NCBI GenBank assembly: GCA_036399055.1
Contig: DASWNX010000004.1
Location: 62,001 to 126,000 of the forward strand
Length of the DNA stretch: 64,000 bases
Reading direction: 5' to 3'
Source of the DNA: Jatrophihabitans sp.
GTDB lineage: Bacteria; Actinomycetota; Actinomycetes; Mycobacteriales; Jatrophihabitantaceae
The notes under the pieces are model-generated. The model was given only the letters and a program-made list of their open reading frames with translations, was not told where the DNA came from and did not search any database. Position 1 is the stretch's first letter. Every line of letters begins with the position of its first letter. The position numbers and the translations under genes are program-made. Shown here piece after piece: positions 45,367-53,173 of the stretch.

Positions 45367-46211
45367 GTCGCCTCGGCCCGCAGGACCGGGCGAAGCTGCT
45401 GCTCCAGCTGCATTCCAGCGGGGTGCTGGTGATGCCGAACGCGTGGGACGTGGCCAGCGCCGCCGTGTTCGCACAGGCCGGCGCCCGTGCCGTGGCCACC
45501 ACCAGCGCGGGCCTGGCCTGGAGCCTGGGCTACCGCGACGGCGAGCAGGTGCCCCGGGCTGACTTGTTCCGGCTGCTGCGCCGCATCGCCGAGGTGGTCG
45601 ACGTGCCCGTCAGCGCGGACATCGAGGCAGGCTTCGGTGCGGATGAGTCCCAGGTGGGCCAGACCGTCACCGCGGTCCTGGAGGCCGGGGTCGTCGGGAT
45701 CAACATCGAGGACGCCCCTCCGGGTGGAAGCGGGTTGTTCGATCTGCCGGTCGCCGCCGGTCGGGTCGCCGCCGCCCGGGATGCCGCGGTCGCCGCCGGC
45801 GTCCCCGACCTGGTGATCAACGCCCGGACCGACGTGTACATGCGCGGGATCGGCGACCCGGCCGAGCGCCCGGCCGAAGTGCTGCGCCGGGCCCACGCCT
45901 TCGCCGCTGCCGGCGCCGACTGCGTGTTCGTCCCGGCCCTGTCGGACCTGCAGGTCCTGTCTGACCTGGTGAGGCGTTCCCCGCTGCCGATCAGCGTGGT
46001 CACCACCGCCGGTGGCGCCAGCGTCGCGCAACTGCAGGCCGCCGGAGTCCGCCGGATCACCGTGGGCCCGGCTCTGGCCCGGGCCGCCTACACCACGGCC
46101 AGTGAGTTGGCCCACGAGTTGCTCGACTCCGGCACCCTGACCGCCTCCTCGCCCTGGCTCGGCTACGACTCGCTGAACGCCCTCCTTCCCACCGTCCCGA
46201 CCAAGGAGTAG
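45363..46211 (+). CDS. Isocitrate lyase/PEP mutase superfamily enzyme
   Basis: The 282-residue protein has the compact PEP mutase/2-methylisocitrate lyase fold: MPNAWDVASAAVF, TTSAGLAWSLGY, SADIEAGFG (metal-binding Asp), GINIEDAPPGG and INARTDVYMRG. The KKCGH lyase loop is replaced by PGGSG, so it is a variant whose reaction (C-C lyase, P-C mutase or decarboxylase-like) cannot be set from sequence. No phosphonopyruvate decarboxylase partner is present. It is coupled to the aminotransferase by ATGA and followed 6 bases later by the DsbA-like gene. Confidence 0.8.
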   Translation: MSRLGPQDRAKLLLQLHSSGVLVMPNAWDVASAAVFAQAGARAVATTSAGLAWSLGYRDGEQVPRADLFRLLRRIAEVVDVPVSADIEAGFGADESQVGQTVTAVLEAGVVGINIEDAPPGGSGLFDLPVAAGRVAAARDAAVAAGVPDLVINARTDVYMRGIGDPAERPAEVLRRAHAFAAAGADCVFVPALSDLQVLSDLVRRSPLPISVVTTAGGASVAQLQAAGVRRITVGPALARAAYTTASELAHELLDSGTLTASSPWLGYDSLNALLPTVPTKE

Positions 46212-46217
46212 ATCACC

Positions 46218-46838
46218 ATGTCTCTGTCTGCGTCCGCCATTCCGAAGGTGGACTTCTACTTCGACCCCGCCTGTCCTTTCGCCTGGATCACCTCCCGGTG
46301 GATGCTCGAGGTCGAGCAGAAGCGTGACATCGACCTGAGCTTCCAGGTGATGAGCCTGTCAGTCCTCAACGAGCACCGCGAGATCGAGGACTGGTATCGC
46401 GCCTTCTGCGACCGGGCCTGGGGGCCGGTGCGGGTCTGTGTCGCGGCGGCCAAGGATCACGGCGACGGTGTGCTGCGTGAGCTGTACACGGCGCTGGGGA
46501 CCCGGATCCACAACGGTGGCAACAAGGATTACACCGAAGTCATCCCCCAGGCGCTGGCCGAGGTCGGGCTGCCGGCCGAGCTGGCCGCGGCGGCCGGCAG
46601 CACCGACTACGACGAGGAACTGCGGGCCAGCCACCGCCGGGCCCTCGACCCGGTCGGTGAGGACCTCGGCACACCGGCCATCCACATCGACGGGATCGGG
46701 TTCTTCGGTCCGGTGCTGAACGCGATCCCGCGCGGCGATGAGGCGGTCGAGGTCTTCGACGCTGCCCTGGCCCTGGCGCGCAACCCCCACTTCTTCGAGA
46801 TCAAGCGTGCCCGTTCCGGTGGCTTGAACTACGACTGA
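46218..46838 (+). CDS. DsbA-family, Rv2466c-like mycothiol-dependent reductase
   Basis: The 206-residue protein begins with a thioredoxin-fold strand and active site [20 protein letters not shown] (one Cys, in CPFA), followed by [30 protein letters not shown] and GTPAIHIDG, closely following mycobacterial Rv2466c. That protein reduces substrates using mycothiol. Here it sits inside the biosynthetic operon, so it may reduce a pathway intermediate, handle a thio-intermediate or give resistance; this is inference. AAGGAG precedes its ATG. Confidence 0.8.
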   Translation: MSLSASAIPKVDFYFDPACPFAWITSRWMLEVEQKRDIDLSFQVMSLSVLNEHREIEDWYRAFCDRAWGPVRVCVAAAKDHGDGVLRELYTALGTRIHNGGNKDYTEVIPQALAEVGLPAELAAAAGSTDYDEELRASHRRALDPVGEDLGTPAIHIDGIGFFGPVLNAIPRGDEAVEVFDAALALARNPHFFEIKRARSGGLNYD

Positions 46839-46856
46839 CCGAAAGGAGTCTCACTC

Positions 46857-48104
46857 ATGAGACGGATCGGATTCGTCGAGTCCAACCTCTCCGGCTCCGG
46901 CTTCGACGCGTTGCGGGCCGCGCGCAAGCTGGGCCTGCACGTCGTCTTCTTCAACTGCGGTCTGGACCGGTACCACGCGGCGGCCGGTGGCACCGAGGTC
47001 CTGCGGACCTGCGTGGACGAGTTCGTGTCCTGTCAGACGCATGAACTGGCCCCGCTGATGGAGGCAGTCAAGGAGGTCGACGCGCAGGCGCCGTTGAGCG
47101 CGCTGCTGTCGGTCGCGGAGTACGAAGTCGTGCCGGCCGCGCAGGCCGCTCGCCAGCTCGGCCTGCCCGGCCCGGACCCGGACGGGATCAGCATCGCCCG
47201 CAACAAGGTCGACCAGCGGCGCCGCTGCCGGGAGCGGGGGGTGCCCGGGCCGGCCTTCCAGGTCGTGACCACGCTCGCGGAGGCGTCCGCGGCGGCCGAG
47301 GAGATCGGCCTGCCCTGCGTGGTCAAGGCCGCGGATGAGACCAGCGGGGTTCACGTGGTGCGCTGCACCACGGTGGACGAGGTGAGCATGGCCTTCTCCG
47401 CCATCGTGGCCCGGCCCACCAACCGGCGCGGGCAGGCCACGCGTCCGGAGGTCCTGGTGGAGGAGTGCCTGGTCGGGTTCGAGGTCAGCGTCGAGGTACT
47501 GGCCCAGGGCGGCTCGCACAGCGTCCTGGGGGTGACCGACAAGACTGTCAGCGCAGGCAACCGATTCGTCGAGCTCGGCCACACCTTTCCCTCCGTCCTG
47601 CCCGAGGGGGTGCGGGAGGACCTCGCCGGCGCCGCCGTGGCCGCGGCCCGGGCCGTGGACTTCGACCTGGGGATCGCCCACGTCGAGCTGAAGTACACCG
47701 CCGACGGTCCGAAGCTGGTCGAGATCAACCCGCGCCCGGCCGGTGGGCGGATCACCGAGTTGATGGACCGCAGCCTCGGTGTGGCGAGCATGGAACTCGT
47801 GGTCCGCCAATACCTCGGCGAGTCCGTCGGCCCGGTCACCGGGCCCGTCTCCGGAGCGGCGATCCGGTACCTGAGCGCAGATCCCGGCGTCGTGGACAGT
47901 GTGAGCGGTCTGGATATCGCCCGGGCGGTTCCGGGCGTGCAGGAAGCCGTGGTCTACCTCGCCCCGGGAATGAGCGTGCGGCCGTTGCGGGTGAACGAGG
48001 ACCGGATCGGCCACGTCCTGGCCACCGCCGATGACCCCTACCTGGCACAGCGTCTGGCCGAGACCGCGGCCGCCCAGATCGTGGTGACCACCGGCCGAGC
48101 ATGA
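46857..48104 (+). CDS. ATP-grasp ligase 1
   Basis: The 415-residue ATP-grasp protein has a Rossmann-like N-domain (RRIGFVESNLSGSGFDALRAARKLG), PCVVKAADETSGVHV (ATP lysine and glycine loop), VEECLVGFEVSVEVL (central domain) and KLVEINPRPAGGRI (metal-binding Glu and Asn), as in L-amino acid ligases. These make peptide or amide bonds through acyl phosphates. AAAGGAG lies before the ATG. Last gene of the plus-strand operon, convergent with larE. Confidence 0.88.
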   Translation: MRRIGFVESNLSGSGFDALRAARKLGLHVVFFNCGLDRYHAAAGGTEVLRTCVDEFVSCQTHELAPLMEAVKEVDAQAPLSALLSVAEYEVVPAAQAARQLGLPGPDPDGISIARNKVDQRRRCRERGVPGPAFQVVTTLAEASAAAEEIGLPCVVKAADETSGVHVVRCTTVDEVSMAFSAIVARPTNRRGQATRPEVLVEECLVGFEVSVEVLAQGGSHSVLGVTDKTVSAGNRFVELGHTFPSVLPEGVREDLAGAAVAAARAVDFDLGIAHVELKYTADGPKLVEINPRPAGGRITELMDRSLGVASMELVVRQYLGESVGPVTGPVSGAAIRYLSADPGVVDSVSGLDIARAVPGVQEAVVYLAPGMSVRPLRVNEDRIGHVLATADDPYLAQRLAETAAAQIVVTTGRA

Positions 48105-48147
48105 CCGATGCACGCTCGATGGCCCGCGCGCCAGGCCTGCTGGTGAT

Positions 48148-48173
48148 CCGGCGCCTTGGTGATCCGGCGCCGG
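48148..48173. terminator. Bidirectional hairpin between the convergent operons
   Basis: CCGGCGCC (48,148-48,155) and GGCGCCGG (48,166-48,173) form an 8-bp perfect stem. The region is also a 15-bp direct repeat (TGGTGATCCGGCGCC at 48,141 and 48,157). It touches the larE stop and follows ATP-grasp 1 by 44 bases. Confidence 0.65.
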
Positions 48174-49013
48174 TCAGGGTCCGGACGTGGCCGGCGCCCG
48201 GTAGGTCGACAGCTGCCCCGGACCGGTCCGGATCAGCTCCTGCAGACGGACCAGCACCTGATCGACCAGGGCCGGCCGGGTCATGAGCGCATCGTGCGCA
48301 GCCTGGTCCAGTTCTACCCGGAAACCCTGACCCAGTAACCGGACTCGCAGGTCGCGGGGGGTGAGACCGGCTCCGGTCAGCTGTTCGCGCAGCGCCGCCT
48401 CGGCCCGCTCGACCAGGTTCAGCCGGGTCAGCGAGACCGGTACCCCGACGGCGATCCGTGAGGCCAGACAGGGCATGGCTGGTTTGTCGGCCACCCGCAG
48501 GGACCAGGACCTGGCCAGCAGGCGGATCTCCTGCTTTCCCAGGCCGGCCTCGGCCAGCGGCTCGATCACCTTCAGCTCCTGGGCTGCCCGCAGCCCCGGC
48601 CGGTGTGCGGCCCGGTGGTCGTCGGCGTGGGTGCCGGTGGCCACGTGGTGGATGCCCTGGCGGGCGGCCACAGCGGACACGGCGGTCAGGACGGTGTGCT
48701 TGCAGAAGTAGCAGCGGTCTCCGGCGTTGCTGCGGTAGCCGGGCACGTCCAGCTCGTCAGTGCCGATCTCGATCAGCTCGACGCCCAGCTCCCCGGCCAC
48801 CTCGCGGGCGAGCGCCAGCTCGGTGCGGGCGAGGCTGGGGGAGTCGGCGATCGCGGCCCGGACCCGGTCGGCAGGCAGCGCCCGCAGGGCCGCGGCAAGC
48901 ACCAGGGCGGAGTCGACCCCGCCGGAGAAGGCCACGACGACGCCGTCGAGCATCCGCATCCGGGCAAGCAGCCGCTCTGACAGCTCGCCGGGATCCTGCG
49001 CCACCTCGGTCAC
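48174..49013 (-). CDS. larE: LarE, ATP-dependent sulfur transferase of nickel-pincer nucleotide synthesis
   Basis: The 279-residue PP-loop ATPase has VVVAFSGGVDSALVL (residues 26-40), CYFCKH (101-106), VATGTHADDH and MPCLASRI (Cys182). LarE activates the pyridinium carboxylates by adenylation and donates sulfur, in some homologues by sacrificing the cysteine equivalent to Cys182 and in others through an iron-sulfur cluster; which type applies here cannot be decided. It is separated by 8 kb from larBC but within the same cluster, last in the long minus-strand operon. Confidence 0.92.
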   Translation of the reverse strand: MTEVAQDPGELSERLLARMRMLDGVVVAFSGGVDSALVLAAALRALPADRVRAAIADSPSLARTELALAREVAGELGVELIEIGTDELDVPGYRSNAGDRCYFCKHTVLTAVSAVAARQGIHHVATGTHADDHRAAHRPGLRAAQELKVIEPLAEAGLGKQEIRLLARSWSLRVADKPAMPCLASRIAVGVPVSLTRLNLVERAEAALREQLTGAGLTPRDLRVRLLGQGFRVELDQAAHDALMTRPALVDQVLVRLQELIRTGPGQLSTYRAPATSGP

Positions 49014-49092
49014 TGCACGTGCCGTCCGCCGTCGAGGACGACGCGCTCGAGTCTGGCCGTCGATGGGGCCTGCGGTGCGGTGACAGTCGCGC

Positions 49093-49695
49093 TCACGCGG
49101 TCACGATCCCTTCTGCCCGGACCCGGCTCTGCAGGCAGCGCAGCGCGTTGCCGACCATCTGCATGCCGTGCTCGGTGAACAACGATTCGGGGTGGAACTG
49201 GACGCCCTCGATTGGCAGGGTGCGGTGCCGCAGGCCCATGATCTCGCCGGTGTCGGTCCAGGCGGTCGCGACCAGCTCGGCCGGCAAGGCTTCGGCCTCG
49301 ACCACCAGCGAGTGGTACCGCGCCACCGTTATCAGCTGCGGCACCCCGTCGAAGACGCCCTCTCCGTCATGGGTGATCGTCGAGCACTTGCCGTGCATCG
49401 GCTCGGCCCCGTGCCGGATTCGGCCCCCGAACGCCGCGGCGATCGCCTGGTGGCCCAGGCAGACTCCGAAAACCGGTATCCGCGGACCTAGTTGTCGCAC
49501 CACCTCGACCGAGATGCCCGCGTCGAACGGGTCACCCGGCCCCGGCGAGATGATGATCAGGTCGGGCGCGAGGTCGGCGACCTGCTGCACCGTCACCTCG
49601 TCGTTGCGGTGCACGACGCGCTCGGCGCCCAGTTCCCCCGTGTATTGCACGAGGTTGTAGACGAACGAGTCGTAGTTGTCGATCACGCAGATCAT
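49093..49695 (-). CDS. Glutamine amidotransferase, TrpG/PabA-type
   Basis: The 200-residue class I amidotransferase has DNYDSFVYNLVQY, ISPGPGDP (oxyanion), the nucleophile Cys in VFGVCLGHQAI, and the catalytic His/Glu in GVQFHPES. It delivers ammonia from glutamine to the chorismate-binding partner encoded just upstream, whose stop overlaps this start (ATGA). Together they form an anthranilate- or aminodeoxyisochorismate-type synthase devoted to the cluster. The start is ATG 49,695. Confidence 0.92.
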   Translation of the reverse strand: MICVIDNYDSFVYNLVQYTGELGAERVVHRNDEVTVQQVADLAPDLIIISPGPGDPFDAGISVEVVRQLGPRIPVFGVCLGHQAIAAAFGGRIRHGAEPMHGKCSTITHDGEGVFDGVPQLITVARYHSLVVEAEALPAELVATAWTDTGEIMGLRHRTLPIEGVQFHPESLFTEHGMQMVGNALRCLQSRVRAEGIVTA

Positions 49696-51050
49696 GCGGC
49701 TGCTTCTTCTGCTACGGACACGCCGATGACGCGCGCGGCGGAGCCGAGTTTGGCCAGGCATTCGGCGTACTCGTCGGAGGGCTGTGAGTCATGGACGATT
49801 CCGCCGCCGGCCTGCAGGCGGATCAGCCCGTTCCACAGGACGAGGCTGCGGATCGTCAGGAAGAGGTCCACGTGGGCCAGGCCGAAGGAGCCGACGGCGC
49901 CGGAGTACAGCCAGCGGCGGTTCGGCTCGAGATCGTCGATGATCTCCATCGCCCGGACCTTGGGAGTGCCGGTCATGGTGCCTGCCGGGAACGTCGCCCG
50001 GATCAACTCGTCGGTCCGGCTGCCCGCGAGGATGCGGCCGCGCACATCCGAGGTCAGGTGCATGACGTGGGAGTAACGCTCCACCTCCATCAGCCGGTCC
50101 ACCCGCACACTTCCCGGCCGGCAGACCCGCCCCAGGTCGTTGCGGGCCAGGTCGACCAGCATGCGGTGCTCGGCCAGTTCCTTGACCGAGGAACGCAATT
50201 CAGCCTCGATCAACCGGTCGCTCGGCCGGTCTAGGCCGCGTGGGCGGGTCCCGGCCAACGGGCGGATCAGGGCCGTCCCGCCGCCCAGGGTCAGGCACGG
50301 CTCCGGTGAGGCGCCGACAACCTCGAACTGCGGACCGGCGTACCAGAAGTGATACGGGGACGGGTTGATCGACGTCAGCCGGTCGTAGATGGTCAGCGCG
50401 TCCGTGGTGGCCGGCGCGGTCCAGCTGAGCGACAGCACGAGCTGGAAGACGTCACCGTCAAGAATGTGCTGCTGCGCCTGGCAGACGGCGTCGGCGTACT
50501 CCTCGTAACTGAGATTGAACCGGCCCGCGCCGATGCTGACCTCGCCCAGCGCTGTCACGCTGAGCCGGTCGAGGATCCGCACCACCTGCCCGGCCGCGGC
50601 GCGTGCCGCCGCCGGTGAGGACCCCCGGCCGATCACCTGAGCGTGCCCGTCCTCGAAGCGCACCAGCACCTCGGGCAGGAAGAACTCATACACCGGCAGC
50701 GGTTCGGCGGGGTGCCGGCTGGGCAGCCGCTCCATGTCGCGCACTGCGTCGTAGCCGAGAACGCCGTACCAGGCCGCTTCCCAGTCGGGACTGTCCGGTT
50801 GCAGCTCCAGCCCGGCGAGGAAGTCCACGGCGTCGGCCAGCGGCGCCGAGCCGGCGCCACCCGGATGCGACAGCACGGCCAGCTCGCCCACGGCAAGGGT
50901 GACCGGTCCCCGGCCGCCGGTCCCGGAACTGAGCATGACCCGACCGGCCGGGCGCAGCGCGGCGGCCGCGGCCACCGGCTGCACCGGCTGCAGCGGCAGG
51001 ACATGCCGGTACAGCCGCGAACCGGGACGCAGGGTCGAGGAGATCGTCAA
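49692..51050 (-). CDS. Chorismate-binding subunit, TrpE/aminodeoxyisochorismate synthase type
   Basis: The 452-residue protein has the TrpE/PabB catalytic domain: GDVFQLVLSLSW, IRPLAGTRPRGLDR, ELAEHRMLVDLARNDLGRVC, VMHLTSDVRG, TFPAGTMTGTPKVRAME and AGGGIVHDS. The motif PLAGT has Ala where PabB-type enzymes have the nucleophilic Lys, so it should add ammonia at C2, giving aminodeoxyisochorismate or anthranilate. Whether pyruvate is eliminated cannot be judged. TTG 51,050 is the apparent start, 5 bases past the DUF362 stop. Chorismate is thus one precursor of the cluster product. Confidence 0.88.
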   Translation of the reverse strand: MTISSTLRPGSRLYRHVLPLQPVQPVAAAAALRPAGRVMLSSGTGGRGPVTLAVGELAVLSHPGGAGSAPLADAVDFLAGLELQPDSPDWEAAWYGVLGYDAVRDMERLPSRHPAEPLPVYEFFLPEVLVRFEDGHAQVIGRGSSPAAARAAAGQVVRILDRLSVTALGEVSIGAGRFNLSYEEYADAVCQAQQHILDGDVFQLVLSLSWTAPATTDALTIYDRLTSINPSPYHFWYAGPQFEVVGASPEPCLTLGGGTALIRPLAGTRPRGLDRPSDRLIEAELRSSVKELAEHRMLVDLARNDLGRVCRPGSVRVDRLMEVERYSHVMHLTSDVRGRILAGSRTDELIRATFPAGTMTGTPKVRAMEIIDDLEPNRRWLYSGAVGSFGLAHVDLFLTIRSLVLWNGLIRLQAGGGIVHDSQPSDEYAECLAKLGSAARVIGVSVAEEAAA

Positions 51051-51054
51051 TGGG

Positions 51055-52251
51055 TCACGCCCTGCCCCCCACCAGGCTCGGCGCCCGGAACTGGGTCCGT
51101 TCGTGCGCGCTCACGGTCTGACCCATCGCGTACCTGAAGGCGGCCTTCTGGATCGCCCGCGGCGGGCAACCCTCGATGTAGATGCCGAGTTCTCGATTCT
51201 CGTACAGGCAGTTGCCGACCAGGACGACAGCGCCACGCAACGTCGGCGTCTCGATCTGCGGTCCGCACAGGATCGTCATCTCCCCGTCCCAGGCCAGCAT
51301 CTCCTCGGCCAGCGCGTGCAGCGCCCCGGCCAGGAACCGGCTGCAGGCCCGGCAGGCGTGCTCGGCGTACACGTGGATCCCCACCCTGGGCGAGCGGATC
51401 TGGACCGGGGCCTTGACCATGTCGAAAGCCAGCTCTTGCGGGGCCGTTCCCAGCATCTCGATGTCGGCCAGATCGATCGGTCCCATCCCGCGGGCATGCG
51501 CGTCGCGCAGGTAGGCCACCTCCCGGGGGTCGAATCCGGCCAGGTCGCCGACCGCGACGTCGAGGGCGACCGCGTTGCGGCTCGCGGCCAGGAAACCCAC
51601 CGCGCGCGCCTGCCCGTCCATCGGGTAGTTGCCCTCGATCACGGTCGTCCCGTCGCAGATCACCAGGTCCTGCGGTCGCATCAGGTTGAGGTCGACCGTC
51701 GACTCGTCGACGCCGGCCATGTGCACGATCCGGGTGGTGTACCCGGGCAGCAGCCCGACCAGATTCTTCATCGCGTTGGAGTAGATGACGCTGGCATGCG
51801 TGCGCAACTGGGGCACCCCGATGAAGTAGTCGCAGTCGAGGATGAGCTCCGGCACCGCGATCGGCACCCGCAGCGAGGTCGCCTCCGCAATGCTGGTGAT
51901 CCGCAGCGGCAGGTCGTCGAAGCTCACCACCCGGGCGTACCGGGCGGCCTCGTGCTCGCCCAGCAGCTCGTAGATCGCGTGGGTGCGCTCGGCGATCACC
52001 GGGCGCCCGCCATGCTCGGCCACTGTCCTGGCGATGGCGGCCAGCAGGGTGGTGTTGACGTGGAAGCCAGGCCGGGTCTGGAACAGGTTGGGTTTGATCA
52101 GGACCGTGTCACCGGCTCGCAGCTGGGCCAGCGGCGAGCCGATCAGTTCCAGGAGCTGTCGCAGGGCATCGGGGATCGCGCTGTCCTCAGGCGCGGGGGC
52201 CAGCGCGACCTGATGCCGCGGGCCGGCCGCCGCGGACGGGTCAGGCTCCAC
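51055..52251 (-). CDS. DUF362-type protein, candidate user of the nickel-pincer cofactor
   Basis: The 398-residue protein has GDTVLIKPNLFQ (about 46-57), FIGVPQLRTHASVIYSNAMKNLVG (about 140-163) with the conserved His and Lys, ICDGTTVIEGNYP (about 198-210), and a late Cys-containing ACRACSRF and ILCGPQ. These are DUF362 hallmarks; the family is of unknown mechanism and often redox- or metal-linked. No LarA homologue is seen in the cluster, so this protein among larBCE is the best candidate for an enzyme holding the pincer cofactor (inference). Start GTG 52,251 with AGGAG upstream, overlapping the cyclase gene by 11 bases. Confidence 0.75.
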   Translation of the reverse strand: MEPDPSAAAGPRHQVALAPAPEDSAIPDALRQLLELIGSPLAQLRAGDTVLIKPNLFQTRPGFHVNTTLLAAIARTVAEHGGRPVIAERTHAIYELLGEHEAARYARVVSFDDLPLRITSIAEATSLRVPIAVPELILDCDYFIGVPQLRTHASVIYSNAMKNLVGLLPGYTTRIVHMAGVDESTVDLNLMRPQDLVICDGTTVIEGNYPMDGQARAVGFLAASRNAVALDVAVGDLAGFDPREVAYLRDAHARGMGPIDLADIEMLGTAPQELAFDMVKAPVQIRSPRVGIHVYAEHACRACSRFLAGALHALAEEMLAWDGEMTILCGPQIETPTLRGAVVLVGNCLYENRELGIYIEGCPPRAIQKAAFRYAMGQTVSAHERTQFRAPSLVGGRA

Positions 52252-52918
52252 CGGTCTCCTCCATCGCCAGGACCCGGGTGGGCGCGGCCTCGGCTCCGGC
52301 GACCTTCATCGGCAGGGCCATCAACTGCACCACCTGGCGGCTCAGCTCATGCAGGTTGGCCACGTACTCCAGCAGCGGGATCCCGGCGGCCAGCAGCCGG
52401 TGATGCACCGGCGACTCGGCGTCCCCGGGGCGTTCGGTGAGGCAGTCCAACCCGAACAGGCTGGCGCGGTTGTCGATCGCCCAGTCTGCCGCCGAGGGCG
52501 TCAGGTAGGGCGGGCGGTCCCAGTAGTCGGGCTGGCCCCAGTTGTGCCGCAGGTAGTCCGTGCGCACCAGCAGCCGGTCACCCGGCTCCCAGACCGGCCG
52601 CAGAGCCGCCTCGAGATCATCACCGGTCACCGGCTCGAGGTCGAACTTGTGAGACAGGTCGGCGACGCAGGCCCGACCCACCAGGGTGTCGAGGGGAACC
52701 TCGTCGATGCCCTCGGCGCCGGGAAAGAAGTGCAGCCGGTATTCCATGTGAGTGCCGTTATGCGGGAACACGTGCAAGTAGGAGAACGTGCGCTTGGTGC
52801 CGTACGGGTCGGTCTCCGGCGTCATGGAACGCTCGCTGACGAATTTCGGGAACCAGTCCGCGGGATACGACGGCATTCCGTCGTAGAAGCCGTGGGTCAG
52901 GTCGACGAGTCTGGTCAT
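52241..52918 (-). CDS. Cyclase-family (kynurenine formamidase-like) metallohydrolase
   Basis: The 225-residue protein is of the PF04199 cyclase family: LVDLTHGFYDGMPSYP at the N terminus, HNGTHMEYRLHFFPG as the metal site (the usual HxGTHxDxPxH with Asp replaced by Glu and Pro by Arg), LLVRTDYLRHNW and IDNRASLFGLD. Family members hydrolyse amides such as N-formylkynurenine or close rings, using zinc or manganese. With anthranilate-like chemistry nearby a ring-closing or amide-hydrolysing step is plausible. The altered motif suggests a specialised reaction. Confidence 0.82.
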   Translation of the reverse strand: MTRLVDLTHGFYDGMPSYPADWFPKFVSERSMTPETDPYGTKRTFSYLHVFPHNGTHMEYRLHFFPGAEGIDEVPLDTLVGRACVADLSHKFDLEPVTGDDLEAALRPVWEPGDRLLVRTDYLRHNWGQPDYWDRPPYLTPSAADWAIDNRASLFGLDCLTERPGDAESPVHHRLLAAGIPLLEYVANLHELSRQVVQLMALPMKVAGAEAAPTRVLAMEETGGA

Positions 52919-53173
52919 GGTCCTTGTCCTTCGGTGAGATCTCTCTCGACAGACGCAAGCGTGTGTGTCAGCAGCTCGCAGACTCGGTCAAGGCGTCGGC
53001 GAGCGCCGCGATGGCAGGCATGCGCCCCCCACCTCACATCGCCGACCATGGTGGTCGGCGACGTCTGCCGCGAAGCATGTGCCGGTCGGCCATCAAGGGG
53101 GTATTCGCGCTACATCGCGGGACCGGAAGGGTCGATGTACCCGGCGATCTCCTTCGCCAGTGGCCTGATCCGG

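Noticed and set aside
45363..46211. Phosphonate biosynthesis (true PEP mutase)
   Set aside because: The superfamily signature is present but no phosphonopyruvate decarboxylase or other phosphonate genes are nearby, and the active-site loop differs.
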